Shown: positions 1 to 5,960 of the stretch, piece after piece
How positions within the stretch are numbered: the stretch's first letter is position 1
Layout: every line of letters begins with the position of its first letter
Origin: Streptosporangiaceae bacterium
GTDB lineage: Bacteria > Actinomycetota > Actinomycetes > Streptosporangiales > Streptosporangiaceae
Direction: 5' to 3'
Length of the DNA: 7,582 nucleotides
NCBI GenBank assembly: GCA_030043395.1
Contig: JASHXW010000026.1
Coordinates: 1-7,582, forward strand
Translations under genes and position numbers: made by a program
The notes under the pieces: model-generated
Seen by the model: the letters and a program-made list of their open reading frames with translations, nothing else
Database searches by the model: none
Told to the model about the DNA's origin: nothing

Positions 1-177
1 TTGCGGGCGGGCGGCCCGGCTGCCGTGAAGCGGATCCACAGGCTGCTGGCACCGGCTGCGCAGCCGACCCGGCCTGCCAGAACCGCGAAGATCGCCGCCG
101 GAATAGGCGCGCTCACCCTGCCTGCGGCGATCACGCTGCTAGCCCTGCTGGTGGCTGGCTGCAGCGTGCATCCTTGA
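1..177 (+). CDS. C-terminal fragment of a probable membrane protein (possibly M56/BlaR1-like)
   Basis: An open frame enters from the left edge and stops at the TGA at 175-177, giving the last 58 residues of a longer protein. It has a basic, Pro/Ala-rich stretch followed by a hydrophobic segment at about residues 35-53 (running through ALTLPAAITLLALLVAG) and a short tail, CSVHP. A basic 'HRLLAP' stretch followed by a final membrane helix resembles the C-terminus of actinobacterial M56-family membrane metallopeptidases, but no catalytic motif lies inside the window, so this is only a guess. The first codon seen is TTG, which is probably internal. The stop lies 9 nt before the next gene, so the two may be cotranscribed. 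Confidence 0.5.
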   Translation: MRAGGPAAVKRIHRLLAPAAQPTRPARTAKIAAGIGALTLPAAITLLALLVAGCSVHP

Positions 178-186
178 TCAGGTGCA

Positions 187-600
187 ATGCGCGATACTGC
201 TGTGATGACCGAGCGGAATGTCCTTGGCAGCGATCTTGAGCCCTGTGGCGACGACCCGGTAACTGGCTTCTACCGGGACGGCTGCTGTAATACCGGGCCC
301 GAGGACCTCGGCAGCCACACGATCTGCGCCGTGGTCACCGCCGAGTTCCTCGAGCATCAGCGCCGGATCGGTAATGACCTGATCACCGCGATGCCGCAGT
401 TCGGCTTTCCCGGGCTGGTGCCAGGCGACCGCTGGTGCGTCACCGCGATGAACTGGCTGCGTGCCCACCGGGACGGCGCGGCCGCCTATGTCGTGCTCGC
501 CTCGACGCACGAGCGCGCTCTGGACATCGTGCCGCTCGAGGCGCTGCGCGAGCACGCCATCGACGTGCCGGCCAATCCGGGCTCGCTGGAGGGCCTGTGA
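187..600 (+). CDS. DUF2237 family protein
   Basis: This 137-residue protein matches the DUF2237 family along nearly its whole length. Visible hallmarks are NVLGSDLEPC (11-20), TGFYRDGCCNTGPEDLGSHT (26-45) with the adjacent Cys33-Cys34, CAVVTAEFLEH (47-57), GNDL (62-65), FGFPGLVPGDRWC (72-84) and THERALDIVPLEAL (107-120). The family is small, cytosolic and of unknown function; the conserved cysteines (20, 33, 34, 47, 84) suggest metal or redox chemistry, which is inference. The ATG at 187 follows a weak CAGG. An in-frame ATG at 205 (MTERNVLG) would put the start close to the conserved core and is a credible alternative. The gene begins 9 nt after the preceding stop and ends 4 nt from the convergent gene at 605, leaving no room for a separate terminator. 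Confidence 0.9.
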   Translation: MRDTAVMTERNVLGSDLEPCGDDPVTGFYRDGCCNTGPEDLGSHTICAVVTAEFLEHQRRIGNDLITAMPQFGFPGLVPGDRWCVTAMNWLRAHRDGAAAYVVLASTHERALDIVPLEALREHAIDVPANPGSLEGL

Positions 601-604
601 TCCG

Positions 605-1159
605 CTATCTGGTCGTGTACGCGGGAATTCCAGTTCCTGGATGGATCGAGTCGACATGCAGGACAGAGACTCCCGGGCAGCCCTGACTCGCAAGGCCCAG
701 CAGCGTGAAAGCCCTCTGGTTGGGCGCGTAGACCTGCAGCACGCTCGCGTTCTGCGGATGCGTGCAGATCAGGCCGGCCACGGCGATCCGCAGTACCACG
801 TGCGCGGTCTGACCGGGGGACAGGACGACATTGAGTCGCCCGCCGCCGTGCGTGGCCGGCTTGCCGACCCGATGGCCTTGGACGTTAATCGCCGAGACGC
901 CGGGATAGCCATAGAAACTGCAGGTCGAATGGCTGATGTTGGAGAATTCAAGTTGGAAGTAGCTCGCCATGAGGGTGCCTTCGCTGGGCAGGCCATACCA
1001 CACCCTGGTTTGCGACGAGGTGCAGTCGGGGGCGGCCGCGCGAGCCGGTGCCGCCAGACCAGACGATGCGGCGAGAGCCGCCGTCGGCAGCAGGATCGCC
1101 GCTGCCGCGATGCTGGCGCCGACGGCAAGGCGACGGGTGAGGCTGATGGGACGCTTCAT
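605..1159 (-). CDS. Secreted DUF4232-like protein
   Basis: This is a 184-residue exported protein. The N-terminus has basic residues (KR, then RR at 9-10), a hydrophobic core at about 11-30 and an Ala-rich cleavage region with candidate sites after ALA30 or around 40-43, so it is probably a Sec substrate. The mature part has four cysteines (46, 80, 132, 161), suggesting two disulfides. It also shows a DUF4232-like pattern: an early Cys, then LEFSNISHSTCSFYGYPGVS (70-89), then a Pro-Gly-rich turn before a hydrophobic strand (LSPGQTAHVVL, 113-123). DUF4232 proteins are common extracytoplasmic proteins of actinomycetes with no assigned function. No lipobox Cys is present, so it is likely released or wall-associated. 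The start is well supported: AAGGAG lies 7 nt before the ATG. The gene is divergent from the one at 1251 and convergent with the DUF2237 gene. Confidence 0.85.
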   Translation of the reverse strand: MKRPISLTRRLAVGASIAAAAILLPTAALAASSGLAAPARAAAPDCTSSQTRVWYGLPSEGTLMASYFQLEFSNISHSTCSFYGYPGVSAINVQGHRVGKPATHGGGRLNVVLSPGQTAHVVLRIAVAGLICTHPQNASVLQVYAPNQRAFTLLGLASQGCPGVSVLHVDSIHPGTGIPAYTTR

Positions 1160-1250
1160 GGCAGGACTCCTTGGTCTGGCTTTCTAGCGGCAGTTGCCTG
1201 ACGTTCTGACGCCGTTATGGCTAGCTTGGTTGGGATGCAAGAATCTGTCC
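1160..1250. promoter_or_regulatory. Divergent intergenic region (DUF4232-like gene / DUF5655-like gene)
   Basis: This 91-bp spacer must carry the promoters of both flanking genes. Minus strand: a TAGAAA hexamer (positions 1181-1186) sits just upstream of the AAGGAG site and could be a -10 element; no convincing -35 was found. Plus strand: AAGAAT at 1239-1244 lies 6 nt before the ATG at 1251, and that gene has no evident Shine-Dalgarno site, so a leaderless transcript is possible. These are eye-level matches and only suggestive. Confidence 0.35.
1167..1172 (-). promoter_or_regulatory. Shine-Dalgarno site of the DUF4232-like gene
   Basis: On the minus strand this reads AAGGAG, 7 nt before the ATG at 1157-1159. 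It is one of the two clearest ribosome-binding sites in the window and fixes the start of the secreted protein. Confidence 0.75.
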
Positions 1251-1820
1251 ATGGCCAGGTCGTGGGAGGAAATGCGCAGCCAGATCACGGACCGGCTGGT
1301 GCGTCAGACCGGCCACGACGTGACCTGGTGGAACGGCCAGATAGCCGCCCAGGACGGCCTCACGGACGAGGCCTCGCTCCGCGCCTGGCTGACTGAGCAC
1401 GGCGTCACCGGGTACCAGCAGATGCTGCTCGTGATGGAGGCGCTCGGCTACCCGGAGTTCCTGCTCGCCACCGCCGACGAGCTCATCGACGCGCAGTACG
1501 CCGACAGGGAGGCGCTGCGTCCAGTGCTTGACGCGATCATCGCGGCCGCCGCCGGCATGGGCGAGGTCGAGGTTCAGGCGCGCAAGACCTACACCACCTT
1601 GCTCACGCCGCGCAGGACATTCGCGGCCGTTCGCCCGACGACCCGCACACGGGTTGACCTTGGCTTGCGCATCGACGGCGTCGAGCCGTCGGGACGGCTG
1701 CTCGACGGCCGCAATACGGCAGGCGGATCGGTCAACCTGAGAGTCGCGCTCCAGTCCGTCGATGACCTGGACGCGCAGGCGCTGGACTTGCTGCGGCGCG
1801 CCTACGAGGCGAACTGCTAG
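1251..1820 (+). CDS. DUF5655 / DUF4287-type domain protein
   Basis: The protein has 189 residues from the ATG at 1251. The N-terminal part (about 1-80) begins MARSWEEM and has the pattern of DUF4287-like small helical domains: TGHDVTWWNGQI (20-31), SLRAWLTEHGVTGYQQMLLV (42-61), GYPEFLLATADELIDAQY (66-83). The C-terminal part (about 86-185) resembles DUF5655, with LGEV-like GMGEVEVQARKTYTTL (102-117), RRTFAAVRPTTRTRVDLGLRI (121-141) and a final helix. Such proteins are cytosolic and uncharacterised. The frame stays open upstream to a TTG at 1194, but those 19 residues (rich in Leu and Trp) precede the family-like start and lie in the divergent promoter region, so I exclude them. No Shine-Dalgarno site is visible, and leaderless initiation is possible. 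No transmembrane or signal sequence was seen. Confidence 0.8.
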   Translation: MARSWEEMRSQITDRLVRQTGHDVTWWNGQIAAQDGLTDEASLRAWLTEHGVTGYQQMLLVMEALGYPEFLLATADELIDAQYADREALRPVLDAIIAAAAGMGEVEVQARKTYTTLLTPRRTFAAVRPTTRTRVDLGLRIDGVEPSGRLLDGRNTAGGSVNLRVALQSVDDLDAQALDLLRRAYEANC

Positions 1821-1850
1821 AGCCCGGCCGAGAACGCAGCCCGATGACAG

Positions 1851-1881
1851 GCTGGACTATCAGCTGGATTATGGCTATATC
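1851..1881 (+). promoter_or_regulatory. Candidate promoter region with a short direct repeat
   Basis: The spacer between the DUF5655-type gene and the small membrane protein is locally AT-richer than its surroundings. It contains a near-direct repeat, GCTGGACTAT (1851-1860) and GCTGGATTAT (1863-1872), with a 12-bp period, followed by TATATC (1876-1881), which could be a -10 element. No good -35 was recognised. Confidence 0.25.
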
Positions 1882-1925
1882 TGATTACGTACAGTGAACG
1901 GCGCGATCAATGGCGGTGTGGCGGG

Positions 1926-2300
1926 ATGAGAACACGCGCTCGCTCGTGGATCTGGGGCATCGTGCTGCTCGCCATCGGCGCGGTTATCGGCTACGCGTGG
2001 CCGCAGAACAACGTATCGCCGAGCTCTGTGAACGGCATGGTAACGGCCGTGACGCCGAATCCGGTGGCCCCGGACACCACGTTCATGTTCCAGCCCAAAG
2101 GCAGCACCAAGTCAGAGAAACTCGTGCTCTTCCCCGCGACCCCCTGGCAGGTGACGTCCTCGGCCGACTGGACTCACGCTGGCACGCCGACCTGCCTGGT
2201 CAAGGGCGACAACAAGATCACCGTCGGCCTCGTTCACGTGCATCCAGTTGACTCCGCGCCCGGCGGCCTGATGGTCACCTGGGTGGAGTGCTACACCTAG
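1926..2300 (+). CDS. Small membrane-anchored extracytoplasmic protein, unknown family
   Basis: This 124-residue protein is not recognised as a named family. A short basic N-terminus (RTRARS) is followed by one hydrophobic helix at about residues 8-24 (WIWGIVLLAIGAVIGYA) and then a soluble domain of about 100 residues, predicted to face outside. That domain is rich in beta-prone stretches (VNGMVTAVTPNPV, EKLVLFPATPWQVTS, GGLMVTWVECYT) and has two cysteines (90 and 122) that could pair. The helix could be an uncleaved anchor, since no clear signal-peptidase motif follows it. The chosen ATG at 1926 gives a sensible N-in anchor; the upstream sequence is G-rich (GGCGGT, then GGCGGG) but without an ideal Shine-Dalgarno site. 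An overlapping frame from 1910 has an Arg-rich composition typical of an artefact. Confidence 0.6.
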   Translation: MRTRARSWIWGIVLLAIGAVIGYAWPQNNVSPSSVNGMVTAVTPNPVAPDTTFMFQPKGSTKSEKLVLFPATPWQVTSSADWTHAGTPTCLVKGDNKITVGLVHVHPVDSAPGGLMVTWVECYT

Positions 2301-2439
2301 CCAGGGCAGCGCCGCTGGCGGTGACTTCCCCGCCGCTGATGCCGTCGCGGCCGATACCGTTGACACGGTGAAACGCAGCCCAGCCCGCGGACTCGCCGCC
2401 ACCAGCGCTCGTGATGTGCGGCGCGACGGCGCAGGCGCC

Positions 2440-2470
2440 CTGGTCAGTCCTGAACGGGCACCCTGACCAG
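2440..2470. repeat. Inverted repeat upstream of plsC
   Basis: CTGGTCAG (2440-2447) and CTGACCAG (2463-2470) form a perfect 8-bp inverted repeat around a 15-nt loop. TCAGTCCTGA (2444-2453) adds a smaller nested palindrome. It could be an operator for plsC or a hairpin in its leader. There is no T-tract after it, so an intrinsic terminator for the upstream gene is less likely. Confidence 0.45.
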
Positions 2471-2507
2471 CTAATGTACGAACTGCCGGATAAGAACGTC
2501 ACAAACC

Positions 2508-2513
2508 GGGAGG
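2508..2513 (+). promoter_or_regulatory. Shine-Dalgarno site that sets the plsC start
   Basis: GGGAGG lies 5 nt before the GTG at 2519. It is far better than anything near the upstream in-frame starts at 2411 or 2414, and it places the N-terminus where PlsC-family proteins normally begin. Confidence 0.8.
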
Positions 2514-2518
2514 ACCAG

Positions 2519-3229
2519 GTGAAGTATCGGGTCTCAAGGCTCGTCATCGGGCCGGCCCTGCATCTGCTAGCCCGCAGCGACGTGACCGGCGCGGAAAACG
2601 TGCCCGAGTCCGGTGGTGCCATCCTGGCGTCGAACCATCTCTCCGTGCTCGACTCGTTCTACCTGCCGCTCGTACTCCCGCGGCCGGTGACGTTCGCCGC
2701 GAAGTCTGAGTACTTCACCGGAACCAAGCCGGTCGAGCGGGTCGCAGGCGCCTACTTGCGGGCAACCAAGCAGCTATCGGTAGACCGGGCAGGGGCCAGG
2801 GCCGCGCAGGAAATGCTGGAGTCCGCACTCGCCCTGATCAACGAGGGCGCGCTGTTCGGCATCTACCCCGAGGGCACCAGGTCGCCTGACGGTCGCCTGT
2901 ACCGAGGGCGGACCGGCGTCGGCTGGCTTGCCATGCACTCGAAAGTCCCGGTGATACCGGTCGCGATGGTCGGCACCGAGAAGCTGATGCCGCCAGGGAC
3001 CAAGATCCCGCGCCCAGGCAGGATCGGGATCAGGATCGGAAAGCCGCTGCTGTTTGCGGAGTTGCGCGACCAGCCGGCCGGAGCCAAGCAGCGGCGGGCG
3101 GTCACGGACCAGGTCATCGAGGCCATTCGCGATCTGTCCGGCCAGGAGTATGCGCCCATGTACGCATCGGTCCGCAAGGAGGAGCTGGCCGCGGCGAAGG
3201 CTGCCGGTAACAAGCCAGCGACGCAGTAG
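2519..3229 (+). CDS. plsC: 1-acyl-sn-glycerol-3-phosphate acyltransferase (PlsC family)
   Basis: The gene encodes 236 residues from the GTG at 2519. PlsC-family enzymes transfer an acyl group to lysophosphatidic acid to form phosphatidic acid at the inner face of the membrane, the precursor of all glycerophospholipids. Block I is NHLSVLD (39-45), the HX4D motif with catalytic His40 and Asp45. The substrate-binding block is YPEGTRS (116-122). A GVGWLAM / VPVIPVAMVGT stretch follows, matching later blocks of the family. The N-terminal helix (about 5-19) is amphipathic to hydrophobic and may dock on the membrane; the C-terminus is Lys/Ala-rich. Actinomycetes carry several PlsC paralogues, so the exact acceptor (lysophosphatidate or another acyl acceptor) is not settled by sequence. 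The gene converges on the S8-like gene. Confidence 0.92.
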   Translation: MKYRVSRLVIGPALHLLARSDVTGAENVPESGGAILASNHLSVLDSFYLPLVLPRPVTFAAKSEYFTGTKPVERVAGAYLRATKQLSVDRAGARAAQEMLESALALINEGALFGIYPEGTRSPDGRLYRGRTGVGWLAMHSKVPVIPVAMVGTEKLMPPGTKIPRPGRIGIRIGKPLLFAELRDQPAGAKQRRAVTDQVIEAIRDLSGQEYAPMYASVRKEELAAAKAAGNKPATQ

Positions 3230-3270
3230 GCACGGCTGATCGGGCGGTACGAAGCCGCGAAGGTCGTGGC

Positions 3271-3292
3271 TCAGCCTTGTCCGCCAGGCTGA
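3271..3292. terminator. Hairpin A at the plsC / S8-like convergent junction
   Basis: TCAGCCT (3271-3277) pairs with AGGCTGA (3286-3292): a 7-bp stem and 8-nt loop, symmetric on both strands and lying between two convergent stops. It has no T-tract, so its role as a bidirectional terminator or mRNA end-stabiliser is inference from position. Confidence 0.4.
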
Positions 3293-3310
3293 CTGCCCGG
3301 TGGAAGCAGC

Positions 3311-3332
3311 TCAGCCCTGCCCGCCCGGCTGA
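3311..3332. terminator. Hairpin B overlapping the S8-like stop codon
   Basis: TCAGCC (3311-3316) pairs with GGCTGA (3327-3332), a 6-bp stem with a 10-nt loop. It lies exactly 40 bp from hairpin A, as part of a 24-bp imperfect direct repeat (21 of 24 identical, 3269-3292 and 3309-3332). It includes the stop codon and last codons of the S8-like gene. The role is uncertain: a terminator, or simply coding sequence that was duplicated downstream. Confidence 0.3.
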
Positions 3333-5911
3333 TCGCCTTGCTGACTATCTGGCTCGCCGCCCAGATCGGGCCGCTCAAAGGAGTCAGTCGTCGCCGACGT
3401 CGGGTTCCAGACGTAGATGGGCCGTCCGCCAGTCTCCGAAGTGGACTGGGCGCCAGATGCTGGGTCGGCGGGCCACGGTAGCCGGGGGTCGAACGGAGAC
3501 TGAGGCGCCCCCGCGTCCTGGAAGCCCGCACCGGCCGCCTCCGGTCCGGTCGGGTCCGCCGGCGCTGTGGCCCACGGCAGGGCCGTGGTCGGCTCGGGTG
3601 CGGGCTCCCACGGTGGCGTGCCGCCGGCATAGGAGGCCGGATCAGCTGCTGGCTGCTGGGAAGCCGGCCAGCTCAAATCAGGCTGCGAGGCTGGCACGCC
3701 GACGTCCGGAAGTGCGCCAGGAACACCCATGCCCGCAAGGCCAGCGCCCGCAAGGCCAGCATCCGGAACGCCGAGAACCGGCGGGCTCACGGGCGGGAAG
3801 ATAACGTCTTGCCCGGTGCCAAACGGCGAAGTCGCGGTCGGCCCGCCGCCCAGTGAAGACCCGCCCAACGCCGGCCCGCCAGTCGGCTGGTCGGTGCCAG
3901 GGAAGTCGGCGCCTCCCGACGCGGCTGCGACATGCCGTGGCCTGCGCAGCGGAAGTCCGGACGGCGACGGGCCAGATCCGCTGGCCGCTCGGTGCGATCC
4001 CTCCGGGCTGGCCGGCGCGCCGTTCGGTGGCTGACCGCCGAAGTCTGTCGCCGGAGCGGACACGGCAGGCTGCCACGGCGGTGCACCGGCCGCCGCTACG
4101 GGCGCACTAGGTTGCCAGGCAGCCGGGCCGCTGGCCTCGATAGCTGGCGTATCCATTTCCCAGTCAGCAGTGCCGGTCTCCCAGGGCGGCCCGCTGTGCC
4201 ATGGCGGCTCGTCGCTCTCCCACGGCGGAGCCTGGTTCTCCCAGGGCGGCGCTCCCGACTCCCAGGCCCGAGCGTCGATCTCCCAGGGCGGAGCGCCTTG
4301 CTGGGAGACCTGCTGCGGGTACCCGGCTAGCTGGGCGGCGACCGCAGGCGGGGCACTGCTCACCGACTGTCCGCCGCCGCCGGCAAACGACGTCTCCGGA
4401 ACCGATGGCGGCTGGGTGCCCGGAGGCAGTGCCGCCACCGGCGCGGCCAGTGCCGGGCGGGCCGAGAGGGTGGACCTTCCAGCCAGGGCGGGCCGCGGCT
4501 GGTACCTAGTGCTCACCGGGGCGCGCTGGTTCGGCGGCAGTGCCGGGCTCGCATGCTGCGGGCCGAAGTACTCCAGCAGCGGGTCGGCGAGCATGCCTTG
4601 GCCAGCACCTTGGGCGGGGCTCTGGTTCGCTCGCCGTGCCATGGCCGCAGCCTGGCGCCGGTCACGCCGGCGAACCGCCAGGCCGTAGATGCTGATCGGC
4701 ACGAGCAGGCAGACGAGCACGGCACCGGAGATCTCCCCGTCCCTGACGAGCTCGCGGCTGAGCGCCAGGCTCCGCGGTGGCATTCGCGGGGTGGCCGGAC
4801 GGCGCTTGGGCAGCGCGCCGGTCATGGCCGCGATCGCGTGCGGCGGCGACATCTTCGCGGCCATCCTGATCGCCCCGAGCGCGTCGACGGTGCCGTAGCC
4901 AGATCCATGCATCCGGCCCTTGGCCGGGTGGTAGACCGTCCCGCTTGTCATCGCCGTGCGCACCTGGCTGGCCGAGAGGCTGGGGAACGCTGACCTGAGC
5001 AGCGCGGCGATCCCCGAGACGATGGCGCTAGCTGCCCAGGTGCTGTTCATGGTCTGGTAGCCGCCGTTCGGGGCGGCTGCGACCATTCCCTCGCCCGCGG
5101 CGGTCAGCGTCACGTAGGGCTGCCTGCTGCTGAACGGGGCCTTGACGAACGCGTCGTTGAAAGCGCCGACGGAGATAACACCCGGGTAGGCGGCGGGGTA
5201 GTCGACGGCGTCGCCTACCTGGCCGTTGTCGCCGGCCGGCGCGACGACGACGACGCCCTTGCCGACCGCGTACTTGATGGCCGAGCGCTCGGCGGCGCTG
5301 CCGTTCGCCACGCCGTGCGCGTCACCCCATCCGGCGATGCCGGGCAGCCCTGGGTCGGGTGGCAGGTCGATGACCGCGGCCCTGTGCGCCACGGCGTACC
5401 GGATGCCTGCCGCGATCGCGCCGGGCAGGCGGGATGTCACCTTGCTGTTCGACCACAGCGGGTCGTGCGGGCTCAGCGTGACCCGGACCGACAGGATCTT
5501 TGCCTCGTCGACAATGCCGTAAATGCCGTAAAGCCGCCGGCCGCCTTTGGTCTTGGCGCCGTAGCCGTGGCCCGCGATCAGGCTGGCAAGGCCGGTACCG
5601 ATGGTGCCGTAGTACTTCCCGCCAGCTTTGCGGCCTGAGTGGGTGAAGTCGGGGCCGTTGATGACGGAGCCACTCAGGTCGGGGCTGGCATCGACGCCGT
5701 CCGCCAGGACCGCAACCGTGATGCCGCCACCGTCGCTGGTACGCCAGGCCTGTGTCACGTGCAGTTTGGTGAGCCACCACTCGCGCTGGACGACGGAGCC
5801 CGCGAACGCGGGCGCGCCGAGCGCGAGAACAGGCGCGGCCGCCAGGCCAATCGCGGTGACGGCCGTGGCGAGGCGGGGGATTCTCAACGGCACGATGTGG
5901 CGGCCTTCCAT
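3311..5911 (-). CDS. Mycosin-like S8 subtilase pseudopeptidase with membrane anchor and PPWE-repeat tail
   Basis: This 866-residue protein has a signal peptide at 1-37 (AFA then Gly), a subtilase S8 domain at about 40-352, a membrane helix at about 393-413 followed by RRRDRR, and a Pro/Gly/Ala-rich low-complexity tail at about 420-866. The first three parts match mycosins, the S8 proteases of type VII secretion. The catalytic motifs are lost. The Asp motif reads VAVLADGVD, with Ala70 at the Asp position. The His motif reads GTIGTGLAS, with Ile104 for His. The oxyanion region reads APAGDNG, with Asp228 for Asn. The Ser motif reads NSTWAASAIVSG, placing Thr291 or Trp292 at the Ser. The fold looks intact, so it is likely a pseudoenzyme. 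By the positive-inside rule the tail is cytoplasmic; it holds heptad-spaced Trp at 543-584 and RPIYVWNP near the end. A GTG at 5891-5893 (codon 7), 10 nt after GGAAGG, is an alternative start. It lies 49 nt downstream of the SAM hydrolase gene. No ESX partners are in the window. Confidence 0.85.
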   Translation of the reverse strand: MEGRHIVPLRIPRLATAVTAIGLAAAPVLALGAPAFAGSVVQREWWLTKLHVTQAWRTSDGGGITVAVLADGVDASPDLSGSVINGPDFTHSGRKAGGKYYGTIGTGLASLIAGHGYGAKTKGGRRLYGIYGIVDEAKILSVRVTLSPHDPLWSNSKVTSRLPGAIAAGIRYAVAHRAAVIDLPPDPGLPGIAGWGDAHGVANGSAAERSAIKYAVGKGVVVVAPAGDNGQVGDAVDYPAAYPGVISVGAFNDAFVKAPFSSRQPYVTLTAAGEGMVAAAPNGGYQTMNSTWAASAIVSGIAALLRSAFPSLSASQVRTAMTSGTVYHPAKGRMHGSGYGTVDALGAIRMAAKMSPPHAIAAMTGALPKRRPATPRMPPRSLALSRELVRDGEISGAVLVCLLVPISIYGLAVRRRDRRQAAAMARRANQSPAQGAGQGMLADPLLEYFGPQHASPALPPNQRAPVSTRYQPRPALAGRSTLSARPALAAPVAALPPGTQPPSVPETSFAGGGGQSVSSAPPAVAAQLAGYPQQVSQQGAPPWEIDARAWESGAPPWENQAPPWESDEPPWHSGPPWETGTADWEMDTPAIEASGPAAWQPSAPVAAAGAPPWQPAVSAPATDFGGQPPNGAPASPEGSHRAASGSGPSPSGLPLRRPRHVAAASGGADFPGTDQPTGGPALGGSSLGGGPTATSPFGTGQDVIFPPVSPPVLGVPDAGLAGAGLAGMGVPGALPDVGVPASQPDLSWPASQQPAADPASYAGGTPPWEPAPEPTTALPWATAPADPTGPEAAGAGFQDAGAPQSPFDPRLPWPADPASGAQSTSETGGRPIYVWNPTSATTDSFERPDLGGEPDSQQGDQPGGQG
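3731..3760. repeat. Perfect 15-bp tandem duplication in the S8-like tail
   Basis: The 15-mer GCCCGCAAGGCCAGC occurs twice in direct succession (3731-3745 and 3746-3760). It encodes a repeated AGLAG stretch around residues 718-727 of the S8-like protein. Perfect identity suggests recent replication slippage in a length-tolerant, disordered region. Confidence 0.8.
4154..4300. repeat. 21-bp repeat array encoding PPWE-type heptads
   Basis: Seven consecutive units of about 21 bp lie inside the S8-like gene. On the plus strand the 12-mer CTCCCAGGGCGG or a variant starts at 4280, 4259, 4238, 4217, 4196, 4178 and 4157: spacing 21, 21, 21, 21, 18 and 21. On the coding strand each is xPPWEx or a degenerate form (AWE, PPWH, DWE). 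The Trp residues are 543, 550, 557, 564, 571, 577 and 584. Further copies occur more loosely at Trp599, Trp613 (PPWQ) and Trp768 (PPWE). Confidence 0.85.
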
Positions 5912-5960
5912 GGAATGTATTTACGCATTCTGCCACGTCTGACGCAGTTCGGAAGGTGGC

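Larger units (their letters stand above)
2301..2518. other. 218-bp non-coding spacer upstream of plsC
   Basis: This spacer lies between the small membrane protein and plsC when plsC starts at the GTG at 2519. It holds an 8-bp inverted repeat (2440-2470), an AT-richer stretch with TAATGT at 2472-2477 that could be a -10 element, and the Shine-Dalgarno site at 2508-2513. The plsC frame is open back to 2411, but that stretch shows no acyltransferase similarity. Nothing else was recognised. Confidence 0.5.

Noticed and set aside
461..1201. 246-residue plus-strand frame
   Set aside because: It runs across the end of the DUF2237 gene and antisense through the DUF4232-like gene, with Arg/Gly-rich composition and no recognisable domain.
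1194..1250. TTG start adding 19 residues to the DUF5655-type protein
   Set aside because: The family-like MARSWEEM start at 1251 and the location in the divergent promoter region argue against it.
2411..2518. N-terminal extension of plsC (36 residues)
   Set aside because: The GTG at 2519 has a strong GGGAGG site and gives the family-typical start; the extension shows no similarity and covers the inverted repeat.
4154..4300. CRISPR-like array
   Set aside because: The 21-bp units are in-frame coding repeats without distinct unique spacers, and no cas genes are present.
4170..4688. Plus-strand frame with an SQGG/SHGG-rich repeat peptide
   Set aside because: It is the antisense image of the 21-bp PPWE array in the S8-like gene; the repeat is explained by the minus-strand protein.
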